Source: Alphaproteobacteria bacterium (lineage in GTDB: Bacteria; Pseudomonadota; Alphaproteobacteria; Caulobacterales; Maricaulaceae). Taken from it: a DNA stretch of 44,749 bases. Shown in pieces: positions 7,579-15,633 of the stretch. Numbering within the stretch: position 1 is the stretch's first letter; every line of letters begins with the position of its first letter. The position numbers and the translations under genes are program-made. The DNA is taken from positions 1-44,749 of the forward strand of contig JAAEZM010000017.1 of NCBI GenBank assembly GCA_018222865.1, in the 5' to 3' direction. The notes beneath the pieces were generated by a model, which was given only the letters and a program-made list of their open reading frames with translations, had not been told where the DNA came from and did not search any database.

Positions 7579-10500
7579 TCACACGCAGGCCTCCAGCTGC
7601 GCCCACACACCGGCACCAAAACGCTCAGACAGCTGGCACACACGCAGTCTTACACGCCCCCCCGGCCGGACAGTGACACCTGTCATTATCGCAGCGGGCT
7701 GGTCGACCTGCCCGGCCCAGATCCGTTCTGCATCAAGATAAAGCTCAACCCGGTAGCGTTCGCTCGCCTCCGCCATCGGCACATCCTCGCCCCACCAGCC
7801 ATCACCACTCACGCGCGTCCGGCGGATCCAGCTGGCCTCAAGGCCGTGCGCCAAACGATGCAGGCGAAGGTGGACGGGCGCGTAGGGGCGCAAGGCGCGT
7901 TGTCGTGGCGTAAACTGGCGATAGGCCCGACGTTCACGTCCAGCCTCTATGTTCAATGGCTGTCCGATCACATCATCATTCAGCGGCAGATCGACCAGAG
8001 ATGCATCGATCAATACCGCTTGTGTCCCCGCGGGAAGATCCAGCCCTTCTGGTGAACCTTTCAACCCGATCAATAGGCGTGAGAGGCGGTAGCGGCGCTC
8101 GCCAACAAGCTCGGCCTCGGCAAACTGGATGACCGCCCACTCCCCTCCGCCCAGATCCAATGCCAGTCGGTTCGCGCCTGCGAAAATCTCCAGGTCTTCG
8201 TGGCTTTGAAGATGCCCGCTTACCAGTTCGATCTCGAAAGCAGCGTCCAGCCACCGTCCCGCACCCGCCGCCCGCAAGGGTGAGGACAGATAGCCAAGCG
8301 TTGCGGGACGAACCGCCTGGCTGGCGACCGCAAAACCGCCCGTGGCGTTCTTGGCCAGAACCGGCATGGCGCCGATCCAGGGCACCGCGCTGACCGCCAG
8401 GCACAGCGCACCTTCCTGCAATTCAAGAAGAGCAAGTTCCGGCCGCGGCGCCGTCGGCTGCGCCCGCCCGGGCTCGGGCTCTCCGCCCGAGCGCAGTCTT
8501 TCTCCCGGCAAGGGCCGCACCAGATCGATGCGGCGCAGATCAATCCCATCGCTGGTGCGGATCAGATAGTTTTCATTGCCGTAACGGACCTGATCTCCGG
8601 CCTCCAGGGCAAGCTCGGAGGGCGGAAGGTTGAGGCTGAGGGAATACCCGTCACGCAAAAGGCGCGCACCAAACTGCTCGGCAGAACGCTCCGCACGCAC
8701 AGGGTCACTGACCAGGGCAAGGCCGAAGGTGCGCATGCCTGCCCCTGTGGCGGAGCTTTGAGCCAGCCCAGGGGCATAATCAGCCGTCTCATCTATGTAA
8801 TTCAAACGGATTTGCGCCTGCTCCAGGACCGGGTCGGAAAACTCCTTGACCTGAGCGGCGCCGCCTTCGGGTTGGACAGGATTGTCGAGCGTGCGCGATG
8901 GCCCAGGACTATCGGCTGAGAAGAAGCGCAGGCCGGTAACGGTTTCAGTCGCCTCAACGCCGAATAACCGCAATAACGGCCCCAACACATCACGTCCGCG
9001 CTGCGGACCGGTCTGCACATAGCCAGTGATGACCTCGTGCACTTTGGACGCTTCGATATCGTCATTGCCGCAATCTGCACTGACCGCCTCAATCAAGCTC
9101 CGCAAGGGAAATTGCCCGGCCCGGCCATTGAGCCAATGCCCATAGGTCCAGTTAAGTCCATCAGCCCAGATATCGGAAAGGGCTGGAAAGTCCGGCCAGG
9201 GGCGGCCATCCCAGCACCAGACATGAATCCAATCCGGCTCGACCATCGGCCCGCCATAAGTCGCGGAAACAGGATTATTTGGACCGGCCGGCTCGAAATG
9301 GCCCAGCAAGGCCTCAAGCATTCGCCGCTGGATCATGTCATCGCGCTGGCCATCTGACGCAAAGGGACGAGCGCTTTCCGCGCTTTTGGGGTCGAAGAAA
9401 AGATTGGGCTGGTTAGATCCTTTATCGATTGCGGGGCAGCCAATCTCTGTCAGCCAGATCGGTTTCATGCCCGGCTGCCAGCCCGTCGACACAGTCGCCC
9501 TCACCCCATCAGGCCGATCGAAATGCGGTTTTGACCACCAGTTGACGAGATCTTTCCGGCGCCAGATCCACGGCTCTCCATGGGCGTTATCCTGGATCGG
9601 TGTGCGGGTCTGCGACGCCCGATCCTCCTCGCTGGCATAATACCAGTCATAGTCCTCTGCCCCGAGAATATTGGCCGCGAGATAGTCCGGATCGTCGATA
9701 TGATCGAACGCGGCGCGATCAAGATGCGCCTCCCCATCGCGCCAATCACTCATCGGCGGATACCAGTCGATTGCCACAGCATCGATATCGGGATGTGACC
9801 AGAGCGGGTCGAGGTGAAAACACTTGCCGCCACGACCGTCCTGATACCCCGAATACTCCGTCCAGTCCGCGGCATAGGATATCCGGCACTCAGGCCCCAA
9901 AAGAGCACGCGCGTCCTCGGCCAGGCTTATCAACGCGTCGACGGCTGGATGGCCGCCGGTCCCTGCAAGCGGTGTCAGCGCGGCGAGCTCTGTACCTATG
10001 AGAAACCCATCTACACCGCCCGCCTCCTGCGCCAGGGCCGCATAGTGCAGGATGTGACGCCTGAGACCCCAGCTATCCGGACCACCGAAAAAGCGTGCAA
10101 CGGCGCTATCGATCGCCGCCGCATCCTCCCCCTCACCGACCGCAATCCGGCCGCGCCAGGGGAAGGCGGGCTGCGCACCGGGACCGGACAGGGCCGGCAG
10201 GTCATTATCCGGCGGAATATCCATCAGAATGAACGGATAGAGGATGACGCGAAACCCGCGGGCCTTGAGATAGCGGATCGCCGCGATCACGCTGTTATCG
10301 CTGGGTGTTCCCCCATATGCCGGACGCCCGTCGATTTGCGAGACGAGATAGGCGTTTTCGCGGGTTTGCCCGGCAACAGACCAGCTGACGGGATCGGTCT
10401 GCTTGTCCCGGCTTTCCACGCCCGGCCGAATACGGCACTCGCCACAGCGCAGATCATCCCCGAACCAGCTGACCACGAGCTGGATGGAACGGCAGGATGG

Positions 10501-11247
10501 CAAATCGCGTTCAAGATCCTCAATTGACGCCGCCAGATCGCTCATTGCACGTCCGGCATGCCGGTTTTCCGAGCGTTCACGGCCAGGCCCCAGCGTCTGC
10601 ATGACCAGGTCCGGGTGCAAGGTGAACTCGCCAGAACCGGGAATGAGATTTACGCCGCGAACCGCTCGCTCGAGCGCACCGGGGTGATCAGGACCTCGAA
10701 AGACTTCAAAGGCCAGATTGGGAATCCGCCCGCCGAACTCATCCAGTGGCATATCCTCGAAAACCACATAGGCCGTGCCTCGAAAAGCCGGCGCGTCATC
10801 ACCCTCAATGACAGCGATCAACGGGTCGGGCATCTGCGCCTCTCCGCCTTTGTAGAGGCGGTAATCATAGGCCTCCAAAGATAGCTGGGCCCCATTGGCC
10901 CAGATCCGTCCAATCCCGTCGATTTCGCCCTCGCACAAACCGACAGCGAAGCTCACACTGTATCGGTAATCCGTCTGGCGCGGCGCGCCTCCCTTCCCGC
11001 CGCTCGTCTCGGCATGCTCGCGAAATCGCGCAGTCCAGATGACTTGTCCGGCAATCCGCGCGCGCCCCCATAAGCGGACCATAGGCGCACCATCGCTGGA
11101 GGTTTGCAGCATCAGCTCACCGTGCCTGGGCCCCTCCATATCGGCCGTCATGAGGCTTTGATACGCCCATTGTCCTGCTGCGCTCGCCGCCAGGCGAGGC
11201 AGTGTTGAAGCCAGAGCGCGCGCGCCGGAAATCACCAGCTCACCCAT
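7579..11247 (-). CDS. GTA gp15: tail-tip / host-specificity megatron-like protein
   Basis: A 1222-residue protein, the largest of the cluster. The GTA TIM-barrel-like domain is recognisable at roughly residues 440-740 (FHLDPLWSHPDIDAVAIDWYPP in two blocks; WLTEIGCPAIDKGSNQPN), followed by a phage tail_3-type beta-rich region and a C-terminal part with fibronectin-like turns. In the R. capsulatus particle the homologue forms the tail tip that contacts and penetrates the recipient cell. It is the last gene of the cluster. The start at ATG 11247 has a good AGGAGT 8 bases upstream, five bases after gp14. Length is close to the family norm, and I see no frameshift. Confidence 0.93.
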   Translation of the reverse strand: MGELVISGARALASTLPRLAASAAGQWAYQSLMTADMEGPRHGELMLQTSSDGAPMVRLWGRARIAGQVIWTARFREHAETSGGKGGAPRQTDYRYSVSFAVGLCEGEIDGIGRIWANGAQLSLEAYDYRLYKGGEAQMPDPLIAVIEGDDAPAFRGTAYVVFEDMPLDEFGGRIPNLAFEVFRGPDHPGALERAVRGVNLIPGSGEFTLHPDLVMQTLGPGRERSENRHAGRAMSDLAASIEDLERDLPSCRSIQLVVSWFGDDLRCGECRIRPGVESRDKQTDPVSWSVAGQTRENAYLVSQIDGRPAYGGTPSDNSVIAAIRYLKARGFRVILYPFILMDIPPDNDLPALSGPGAQPAFPWRGRIAVGEGEDAAAIDSAVARFFGGPDSWGLRRHILHYAALAQEAGGVDGFLIGTELAALTPLAGTGGHPAVDALISLAEDARALLGPECRISYAADWTEYSGYQDGRGGKCFHLDPLWSHPDIDAVAIDWYPPMSDWRDGEAHLDRAAFDHIDDPDYLAANILGAEDYDWYYASEEDRASQTRTPIQDNAHGEPWIWRRKDLVNWWSKPHFDRPDGVRATVSTGWQPGMKPIWLTEIGCPAIDKGSNQPNLFFDPKSAESARPFASDGQRDDMIQRRMLEALLGHFEPAGPNNPVSATYGGPMVEPDWIHVWCWDGRPWPDFPALSDIWADGLNWTYGHWLNGRAGQFPLRSLIEAVSADCGNDDIEASKVHEVITGYVQTGPQRGRDVLGPLLRLFGVEATETVTGLRFFSADSPGPSRTLDNPVQPEGGAAQVKEFSDPVLEQAQIRLNYIDETADYAPGLAQSSATGAGMRTFGLALVSDPVRAERSAEQFGARLLRDGYSLSLNLPPSELALEAGDQVRYGNENYLIRTSDGIDLRRIDLVRPLPGERLRSGGEPEPGRAQPTAPRPELALLELQEGALCLAVSAVPWIGAMPVLAKNATGGFAVASQAVRPATLGYLSSPLRAAGAGRWLDAAFEIELVSGHLQSHEDLEIFAGANRLALDLGGGEWAVIQFAEAELVGERRYRLSRLLIGLKGSPEGLDLPAGTQAVLIDASLVDLPLNDDVIGQPLNIEAGRERRAYRQFTPRQRALRPYAPVHLRLHRLAHGLEASWIRRTRVSGDGWWGEDVPMAEASERYRVELYLDAERIWAGQVDQPAAIMTGVTVRPGGRVRLRVCQLSERFGAGVWAQLEACV

Positions 11248-11252
11248 AAGCT

Positions 11253-11684
11253 TTACTCCTTGTCGGGAAAACGGAATTCAGCCACCAGGCGGCGGCGCCA
11301 CCAAGGCGTGAGCGCGGTCTCACACACATGGCGCCCCCAATAGGCGTGGAGGATATGGCGTTCACCACTGCGAATTGCGCAATGTCGCGCCGGTCCATCC
11401 AGATAAGGCCGGAAAAGCAGGACATCGCCGGGCTGTGATGTGTTCGGCGCAAGGGTAATCAGATGACGCTGCGCCGCTTCCAGCAGGGTTTCGCGACCCC
11501 AGCGCTCGGCCCAGTCTGGCGTATAGGCCGGCAAGGCTTCCGGTTCCGCCCCGTAAAGGGCGCGCCAGACGCCACGGACCAAACCGAGACAGTCACATCC
11601 TGCCCCCAGACACGAGGCTTGATGGCGGTAGGGCGTCCCCAGCCATTGCCGCGCCTCCGCCAGCGCAGCTGTGCGAAGGCTCAT
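11253..11684 (-). CDS. GTA gp14: NlpC/P60-family cell-wall peptidase
   Basis: A 143-residue papain-like endopeptidase thought to cut peptidoglycan as the GTA tail crosses the recipient wall. The catalytic cysteine is Cys32 in AGCDCLGLVRGVWR, and the later block RHCAIRSGERHILHAYW supplies His101 and His113 as candidate base and third residue. The family length is about 140-150, so it is intact. Its ATG overlaps the stop of gp13 by four bases. Confidence 0.92.
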   Translation of the reverse strand: MSLRTAALAEARQWLGTPYRHQASCLGAGCDCLGLVRGVWRALYGAEPEALPAYTPDWAERWGRETLLEAAQRHLITLAPNTSQPGDVLLFRPYLDGPARHCAIRSGERHILHAYWGRHVCETALTPWWRRRLVAEFRFPDKE

Positions 11685-12343
11685 GACCGGCCTCGGCTGG
11701 CCCCATCGCGGATCTGATCGCCACTGGCGCCAGCGATCAGCACATCATTGCCCGGCAGATAGGGGAAACCGCGAAAATTGACCGTATTACCGAAACGGTG
11801 CTGGCAGATGTGAAAACTTTGATCACAGCCGCGCTCATAGTCTGGATGATCAGACGCAACCTGGCAGCGCGCATCCCCGAGCCGGGCATCACAGCGCCGG
11901 GTAAACTGACGCCCAATGACCGTGTCCAATCGAGCGGCGGGCCCGAGCCATTGCGCCTGGAACCGACCGTCCTGAAGCGTCACCTCCCCCAATCGTCCGC
12001 TTGCCAGATGCACCCGGCGCTCCGGGTCTCGCCAGTCAACGCGCCAGAGCTCGACCTTGGCCGCATCCCAGAGCCCGGCCAGCAACTGGGCTTCTGACAG
12101 GTGATCAGAGCGCATCGCCCCCACCAACTCCCCCTGCCCGGCCTGAAGGCCCGTCGCCTGTTCCAGCTCGCTCAAGCCAAAACCACTGGCGCCGCTATAA
12201 GTCAGGCCCTCAAAGGAGAGATCGCGATCATGGTCCGTAAACCCATGAACCTCGCCGTCCGCGCGCGTCACACGCCAGCAACGACAATGCGTGGTGACAC
12301 CGCTGTCGAGATCGGCCTGCATCATTTCACAAAGCGTGCGCAT
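11681..12343 (-). CDS. GTA gp13: DUF2163/BR0599 tail hub protein, internally shortened
   Basis: A 220-residue member of the DUF2163/phage BR0599 family, a baseplate hub component in R. capsulatus GTA. The N-terminal part (CRCWRVTRADGEVHGFTDHD) and the C-terminal signature (CDQSFHICQHRFGNTVNFRG, LPGNDVL) are both clear. The block that joins them is unusually short: CDARLGDARCQVASDHPDY runs straight into ERGCDQSF. From memory, homologues carry about 70 further residues here and total about 280-300. The junction is in frame with no spare sequence, so this is a clean internal deletion or a divergent subfamily. It overlaps gp14 by four bases. Confidence 0.88.
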   Translation of the reverse strand: MRTLCEMMQADLDSGVTTHCRCWRVTRADGEVHGFTDHDRDLSFEGLTYSGASGFGLSELEQATGLQAGQGELVGAMRSDHLSEAQLLAGLWDAAKVELWRVDWRDPERRVHLASGRLGEVTLQDGRFQAQWLGPAARLDTVIGRQFTRRCDARLGDARCQVASDHPDYERGCDQSFHICQHRFGNTVNFRGFPYLPGNDVLIAGASGDQIRDGASRGRS

Positions 12344-12345
12344 GG

Positions 12346-12966
12346 CTAGATCCGGATCTCGATCAGAGGAATGACAAGACTGCCCGCGCCCACATGATCC
12401 AGCCCGATATCCAGCCGGTCCGTCTCAAAGCGTACGGGACAATCGAAGAGATATCCGGCCGTGACGAGACTGCCTGCAGGCGCGGGCACTTCCAGCACGA
12501 CCTCTCCCTCTACCGGGTCGAAATCTGCTGTGACCTCGCTCCCATCCACCGCAACACGCAGGCTCTCCAAGACGGGCTTGAGGATAGGGCGTGACCAGTG
12601 AGACGGGCCACTGACATAGGCTTTGGTGAGCGCAAACCGGCGCTGGTTGCCCGTTCCGAGTCCGAGGCGCTGATCGTCCATCTGCGGAGACTGCCCCGCC
12701 GAGGCCGAGCTGTGATCAAGCGGATCGCGAAAGCGAAAGCCGTGAAGGCGCGCCTTGCGCGCTTCGAAAAACGCGATCAGCTGTTCAAGATCCGCACGGC
12801 TCTTCATAGCGGGGCCCACATCCCAGCGTCGCCGGCTGTCGGCCCAGGGCGTATTGCGTTCCTCATGTCCTGACATTCGCGTCACGATCTCTGTGCGGCG
12901 CTCCGGACCCCCGACCGAGCCCAAGGACAGGCTGAGCGGAAAGAGAACATCGTGAAACGCGCTCAC
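12346..12966 (-). CDS. GTA gp12: DUF2460 distal tail protein
   Basis: A 206-residue DUF2460 protein, the distal-tail component of GTA particles. The N-terminus FHDVLFPLSLSLGSVGGPE followed by RRTEIV is diagnostic, and later KSRADLEQLIAFFEARK and GFRFRDPLDHSS match the family. It starts with GTG at 12966, overlapping the gp11 stop in a GTGA, which agrees with the family's usual start. Two bases separate it from gp13. Length is normal at about 205-210. Confidence 0.92.
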   Translation of the reverse strand: MSAFHDVLFPLSLSLGSVGGPERRTEIVTRMSGHEERNTPWADSRRRWDVGPAMKSRADLEQLIAFFEARKARLHGFRFRDPLDHSSASAGQSPQMDDQRLGLGTGNQRRFALTKAYVSGPSHWSRPILKPVLESLRVAVDGSEVTADFDPVEGEVVLEVPAPAGSLVTAGYLFDCPVRFETDRLDIGLDHVGAGSLVIPLIEIRI

Positions 12967-13424
12967 AGCCCCGCCCTCCCGCGCGCCACCATGCGGGCCA
13001 GCTGACGAGCAAGGCGTCGCTCCGACAGCCGGTCGGTCGTCTGCCCTGGCAAATTCAACGTGACATTCATGGGCGGGGCGAGCGGGGTGATCTCTCCTGC
13101 GCGGTCGGGCTGAAAGAGTTCAGGGCCCCGTTCGCCAACCAGATAAGCACCACCGCCTGCGACCGGTCCGCCCTCAGCCCGCGCGCCGAGGAAAGGCAGG
13201 CTGGACAAGGCAGAGTGCGCCGCCCGTTCCACAGGGCGCATGATCGCCTGTTCAATGGCCAGTCGCGCCAGGTCCTGCACGATGTGATCGGTCATTCGCG
13301 AGAAGCTGTCTTCACCCGCAGTGGCGGCGCGGGCCATGGCGGCCTCTATGCGCTCACTCGCCTCTTCAAAGGCCTGGGCCATGTTTTCGCCGATGTCGTC
13401 GGCGCGTTGTTCAGCGTCACTCAT
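12963..13424 (-). CDS. GTA gp11: short tail tape-measure protein
   Basis: A 153-residue protein. The N-terminal half is an Ala/Glu-rich helix; the C-terminal half has the tape-measure tail motif GGPVAGGGAYLVGERGPELF, followed by a Pro-rich segment and a basic Arg/Leu-rich end. Tape measures set tail length and are expelled before DNA. The R. capsulatus homologue is, from memory, about 220 residues, so this one would predict a shorter tail tube. It starts 8 bases inside the end of gp10.1 and overlaps gp12 by four. Confidence 0.85.
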   Translation of the reverse strand: MSDAEQRADDIGENMAQAFEEASERIEAAMARAATAGEDSFSRMTDHIVQDLARLAIEQAIMRPVERAAHSALSSLPFLGARAEGGPVAGGGAYLVGERGPELFQPDRAGEITPLAPPMNVTLNLPGQTTDRLSERRLARQLARMVARGRAGL

Positions 13425-13608
13425 TGATCATATCCGGATAAGTGTTTGTGAGTTCAGTGAGAGCCTGACGCTCCAGCGGGGTATGAGCGTTTTCGAGCTC
13501 GCTCAGAGCGCGCCACTCAATTAGGCTCAATCGCCAGAAGTCGGCCGGCGAAAGGCCCAGCCGAGCAGCCAGGCGCAGGGCTGCGGCCCAATGGTGCGAT
13601 CTCATCAA
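13417..13608 (-). CDS. GTA gp10.1: small phage tail-assembly chaperone-like protein
   Basis: A 63-residue protein that matches the short GTA gene between gp10 and gp11 (rcc01693 type). The typical pattern is present: WAAALRLAARLGLSPADFWR followed by LSLIEWRAL. In phages this position encodes tail chaperones that guide tape-measure folding; here that role is inferred from position and family. It overlaps gp10 by four bases and gp11 by eight, so translation of the three is coupled. Confidence 0.85.
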   Translation of the reverse strand: MMRSHHWAAALRLAARLGLSPADFWRLSLIEWRALSELENAHTPLERQALTELTNTYPDMINE

Positions 13609-13859
13609 TCGAGCTCGAAACAGGTGATGATCGCGTCCACAGCGGCCTCGGGATCAAAGCTGGCAGACTGAAGCGCGTCGCGGGTCATGCCGTCATTGCC
13701 ACCGCGCAATAACGCGACAAGTACGTCGAGCACCCGCTCGCTGGATTTGAGCCCTTGAGGAAGGGCTTCGATTTCTGCCAAGGCCCCCAGCGTCAGGCAG
13801 AGCCGGCGGCGCTCGCCATTGATCACAAGCCCGACTTCGCCGCGTGCCGTATTGATCAT
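13605..13859 (-). CDS. GTA gp10 family protein
   Basis: An 84-residue member of the GTA gp10 family (tail tube-associated/chaperone type). It begins MINTARGEVGLVINGERRRL, and the next segment (CLTLGALAEIEA) matches the family's TLGALAELE block. An Asp/Ala-rich helical end follows. It lies directly after gp9 with no gap and overlaps gp10.1 by four bases. The exact role in particle assembly is not settled. Confidence 0.85.
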   Translation of the reverse strand: MINTARGEVGLVINGERRRLCLTLGALAEIEALPQGLKSSERVLDVLVALLRGGNDGMTRDALQSASFDPEAAVDAIITCFELD

Positions 13860-14276
13860 TTAAAGCGCCGCGAAAGTGAGCGCCCCAGCCGAAGCGAGGC
13901 TCATCGACCAGCTGGCTTCGCCATCGTGACGCCCGGAATAATCCAGCGCCGCCAACACGAAAGGCCCCTCCAGACACCCAAACCCAGGAAGAATGACCTG
14001 CCAGGGCGCGATCGTCTGATTGAAAAAGATCTCGCGCACTTTCCGGTCCGCATCGCGGTTTGCGAACAGACCAGCCCCCGTGAGGCTGCAGGATTTGAGG
14101 CCCGCGCCCCCCAGCAATTCCCGCCAACCATCCGGGCTGTCCGCGTGGGTGACATCAATCGTGCGGGCATTGAGCGCAATTGATTTCATGCGCAAGCCGG
14201 CCATGCTGGTGAAGACCGGTGGCGACGCCGCATCGCCGAGTTTGAGCAGAATATCGCGTCCAGCCATCACGCTCAT
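13860..14276 (-). CDS. GTA gp9: major tail (tube) protein, TP901-1 type
   Basis: A 138-residue major tail protein of the TP901-1 family, which polymerises into the tail tube. Supporting motifs are GRDILLKLGD near the N-terminus, NARTIDVTHADSPDGWRELL, and the C-terminal SLASAGALTFAAL. Its length matches the family. The start overlaps the stop of gp8 by four bases. Confidence 0.92.
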   Translation of the reverse strand: MSVMAGRDILLKLGDAASPPVFTSMAGLRMKSIALNARTIDVTHADSPDGWRELLGGAGLKSCSLTGAGLFANRDADRKVREIFFNQTIAPWQVILPGFGCLEGPFVLAALDYSGRHDGEASWSMSLASAGALTFAAL

Positions 14277-14701
14277 GAGAAGCTCTCCATTGTCTTGATT
14301 TCAACAAGCGCCCGTACGCGCACCACGCCGCGGCGCGCATTAAATCCGCGCGTGCGCAGGACATCGCTATAAGGCACATCCCAGGTAATCAGCCGTCCGC
14401 GCGCCGGGTCCGGAAGCTCGGGCTCCAAGTCTTGCACCCAGGCCCGCAACAGGCCGGTCAGAGCGACAACATCCTCTTCGCCGGCCCAGACATGAAGGCT
14501 GGCGCGGAGCTCGACGAGTTCGACCGCATCGCCATCGCGAGGCCGAACATCCCAGCGCCCCCAGCTGAGATAGGGAAACACCGCCCGCTTACGCTGTTGC
14601 TCATAAAGGCGTGGCGGGCTTCCAAAACAGCCGGAAAGCACCGCATCTTCCGCCAGCGCACGGGTCACCACGGCGCGCAGCTCCGTTTCGATCACGCTCA
14701 T
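14273..14701 (-). CDS. GTA gp8: DUF3168 tail terminator protein
   Basis: A 142-residue DUF3168 protein, the tail terminator that caps the tail tube at the neck. Family features are the N-terminal helix ending in VLSGCFGSPPRLYEQQ, PYLSWGRWDVRP, and the central LRASLHVWAGEEDVVALTG. It overlaps the adaptor gene gp6 by four bases. In the reference order gp7 (stopper) lies between gp6 and gp8; here there is no room for it. Confidence 0.9.
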   Translation of the reverse strand: MSVIETELRAVVTRALAEDAVLSGCFGSPPRLYEQQRKRAVFPYLSWGRWDVRPRDGDAVELVELRASLHVWAGEEDVVALTGLLRAWVQDLEPELPDPARGRLITWDVPYSDVLRTRGFNARRGVVRVRALVEIKTMESFS

Positions 14702-15276
14702 AACGACAATCTCCGCCAGGGGGCGAGCAGGCTGGTCACGCGCAGCGGCAGCTCCTGCTGACCACCGTTTTCAAACAGCGATGCCGCGAGGAGTTCGATA
14801 GCGATTGCGATCGGCGCCGGGACGTCTTCGGCCGAAGGCCCATAACCAGCCCGGTAGCGGATCTCGATACCTCCGCTGGATCGACCCGGTTCGGGGAAAT
14901 GACTGCCGGCCCGCAGGATAATCCGGCCAGTCTCGCCGGCGGTATCAATGCGATAGAGCGCCGGATCCCAGATCTGCGCCTGATCATTTTCGTCCAGGAG
15001 CGTTATGCGCTCCACTGCCAGCAAGGGCGGTTTGAGCAGGCGGAACCGCGAGGCAAAGGCTGTTAGACGGCCATCCCCTGCCCAACGGTCCCGGCGCTCC
15101 AGCCAGGTCTGTTCGATCAGGGCCAACCCGGTTTCCTGCTCGACGCGCATGCGCGCCGCCGTTATGAGATGGGAGAGGCGCTGGTCGAAATCGCCATTGC
15201 TGAGACGCAGGCGTGATTTCAACGCCGCAAGCGCCACCGGCTCAACCGGCGACGGTACAAGAAGTTCAAGGGACAT
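14698..15276 (-). CDS. GTA gp6: head-tail connector (adaptor)
   Basis: A 192-residue head-tail connector of the phage gp6-like family that binds the portal and starts the neck. The start is taken at ATG 15276, which has AGAGG 6 bases upstream and gives the usual N-terminus SLELLVPSPVEPVALAALKS. Later blocks are EQTGLALIEQTWLERRD-like (VEQETGLALIEQTWLE) and ASLFENGGQQELPLRV. It follows an opposite-strand gene rather than directly following the capsid gene. Confidence 0.92.
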   Translation of the reverse strand: MSLELLVPSPVEPVALAALKSRLRLSNGDFDQRLSHLITAARMRVEQETGLALIEQTWLERRDRWAGDGRLTAFASRFRLLKPPLLAVERITLLDENDQAQIWDPALYRIDTAGETGRIILRAGSHFPEPGRSSGGIEIRYRAGYGPSAEDVPAPIAIAIELLAASLFENGGQQELPLRVTSLLAPWRRLSL

Positions 15277-15300
15277 GGAAACCTCTGGAGAAGGGCGCCG

Positions 15301-15633
15301 ATGACGCACCACAGGATCAATGCTCTGATGGCCTGGTTCCTGGCTTTCACCATCAATCTGGCCGGGATTTATGCGCTGATTTATGCTGCGCTCAGCCTGA
15401 TCGGCATGACCAGCTCACCTGCTGCGCTATTGGGACTGGCCATTCTGGCGACACTCACATTGAGCGGTATGGGCTGGTCGGTCCTGCGCCGTCTGGAAAA
15501 CCTGATCCGCAAACGCGCTTTCGATCTGCCAAGCGTTGAACAGAGCAATCGACTGCAGGATGGGGATGCGCTCAGCGAGGAGGCCGAAACCGCCCTCACC
15601 GAGCGCCTCAGGGAAGAGCTCAAAAAGCGCTAG
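15301..15633 (+). CDS. small two-helix membrane protein on the opposite strand inside the GTA cluster
   Basis: A 110-residue protein I do not recognise. Two hydrophobic segments (about residues 8-35 and 38-62) are followed by a basic stretch (RRLENLIRKR) and a charged helical tail ending REELKKR. The ATG at 15301 has GGAGAAGG 6-8 bases upstream. Its TAG stop overlaps the capsid gene's TAG on the other strand in one CTAG (15630-15633), and it begins 24 bases from the start of gp6. It is therefore the only plus-strand gene in the cluster, and its promoter must lie in or antisense to gp6. The topology resembles small holins or membrane anchors, but no motif supports a specific function. Confidence 0.7.
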   Translation: MTHHRINALMAWFLAFTINLAGIYALIYAALSLIGMTSSPAALLGLAILATLTLSGMGWSVLRRLENLIRKRAFDLPSVEQSNRLQDGDALSEEAETALTERLREELKKR

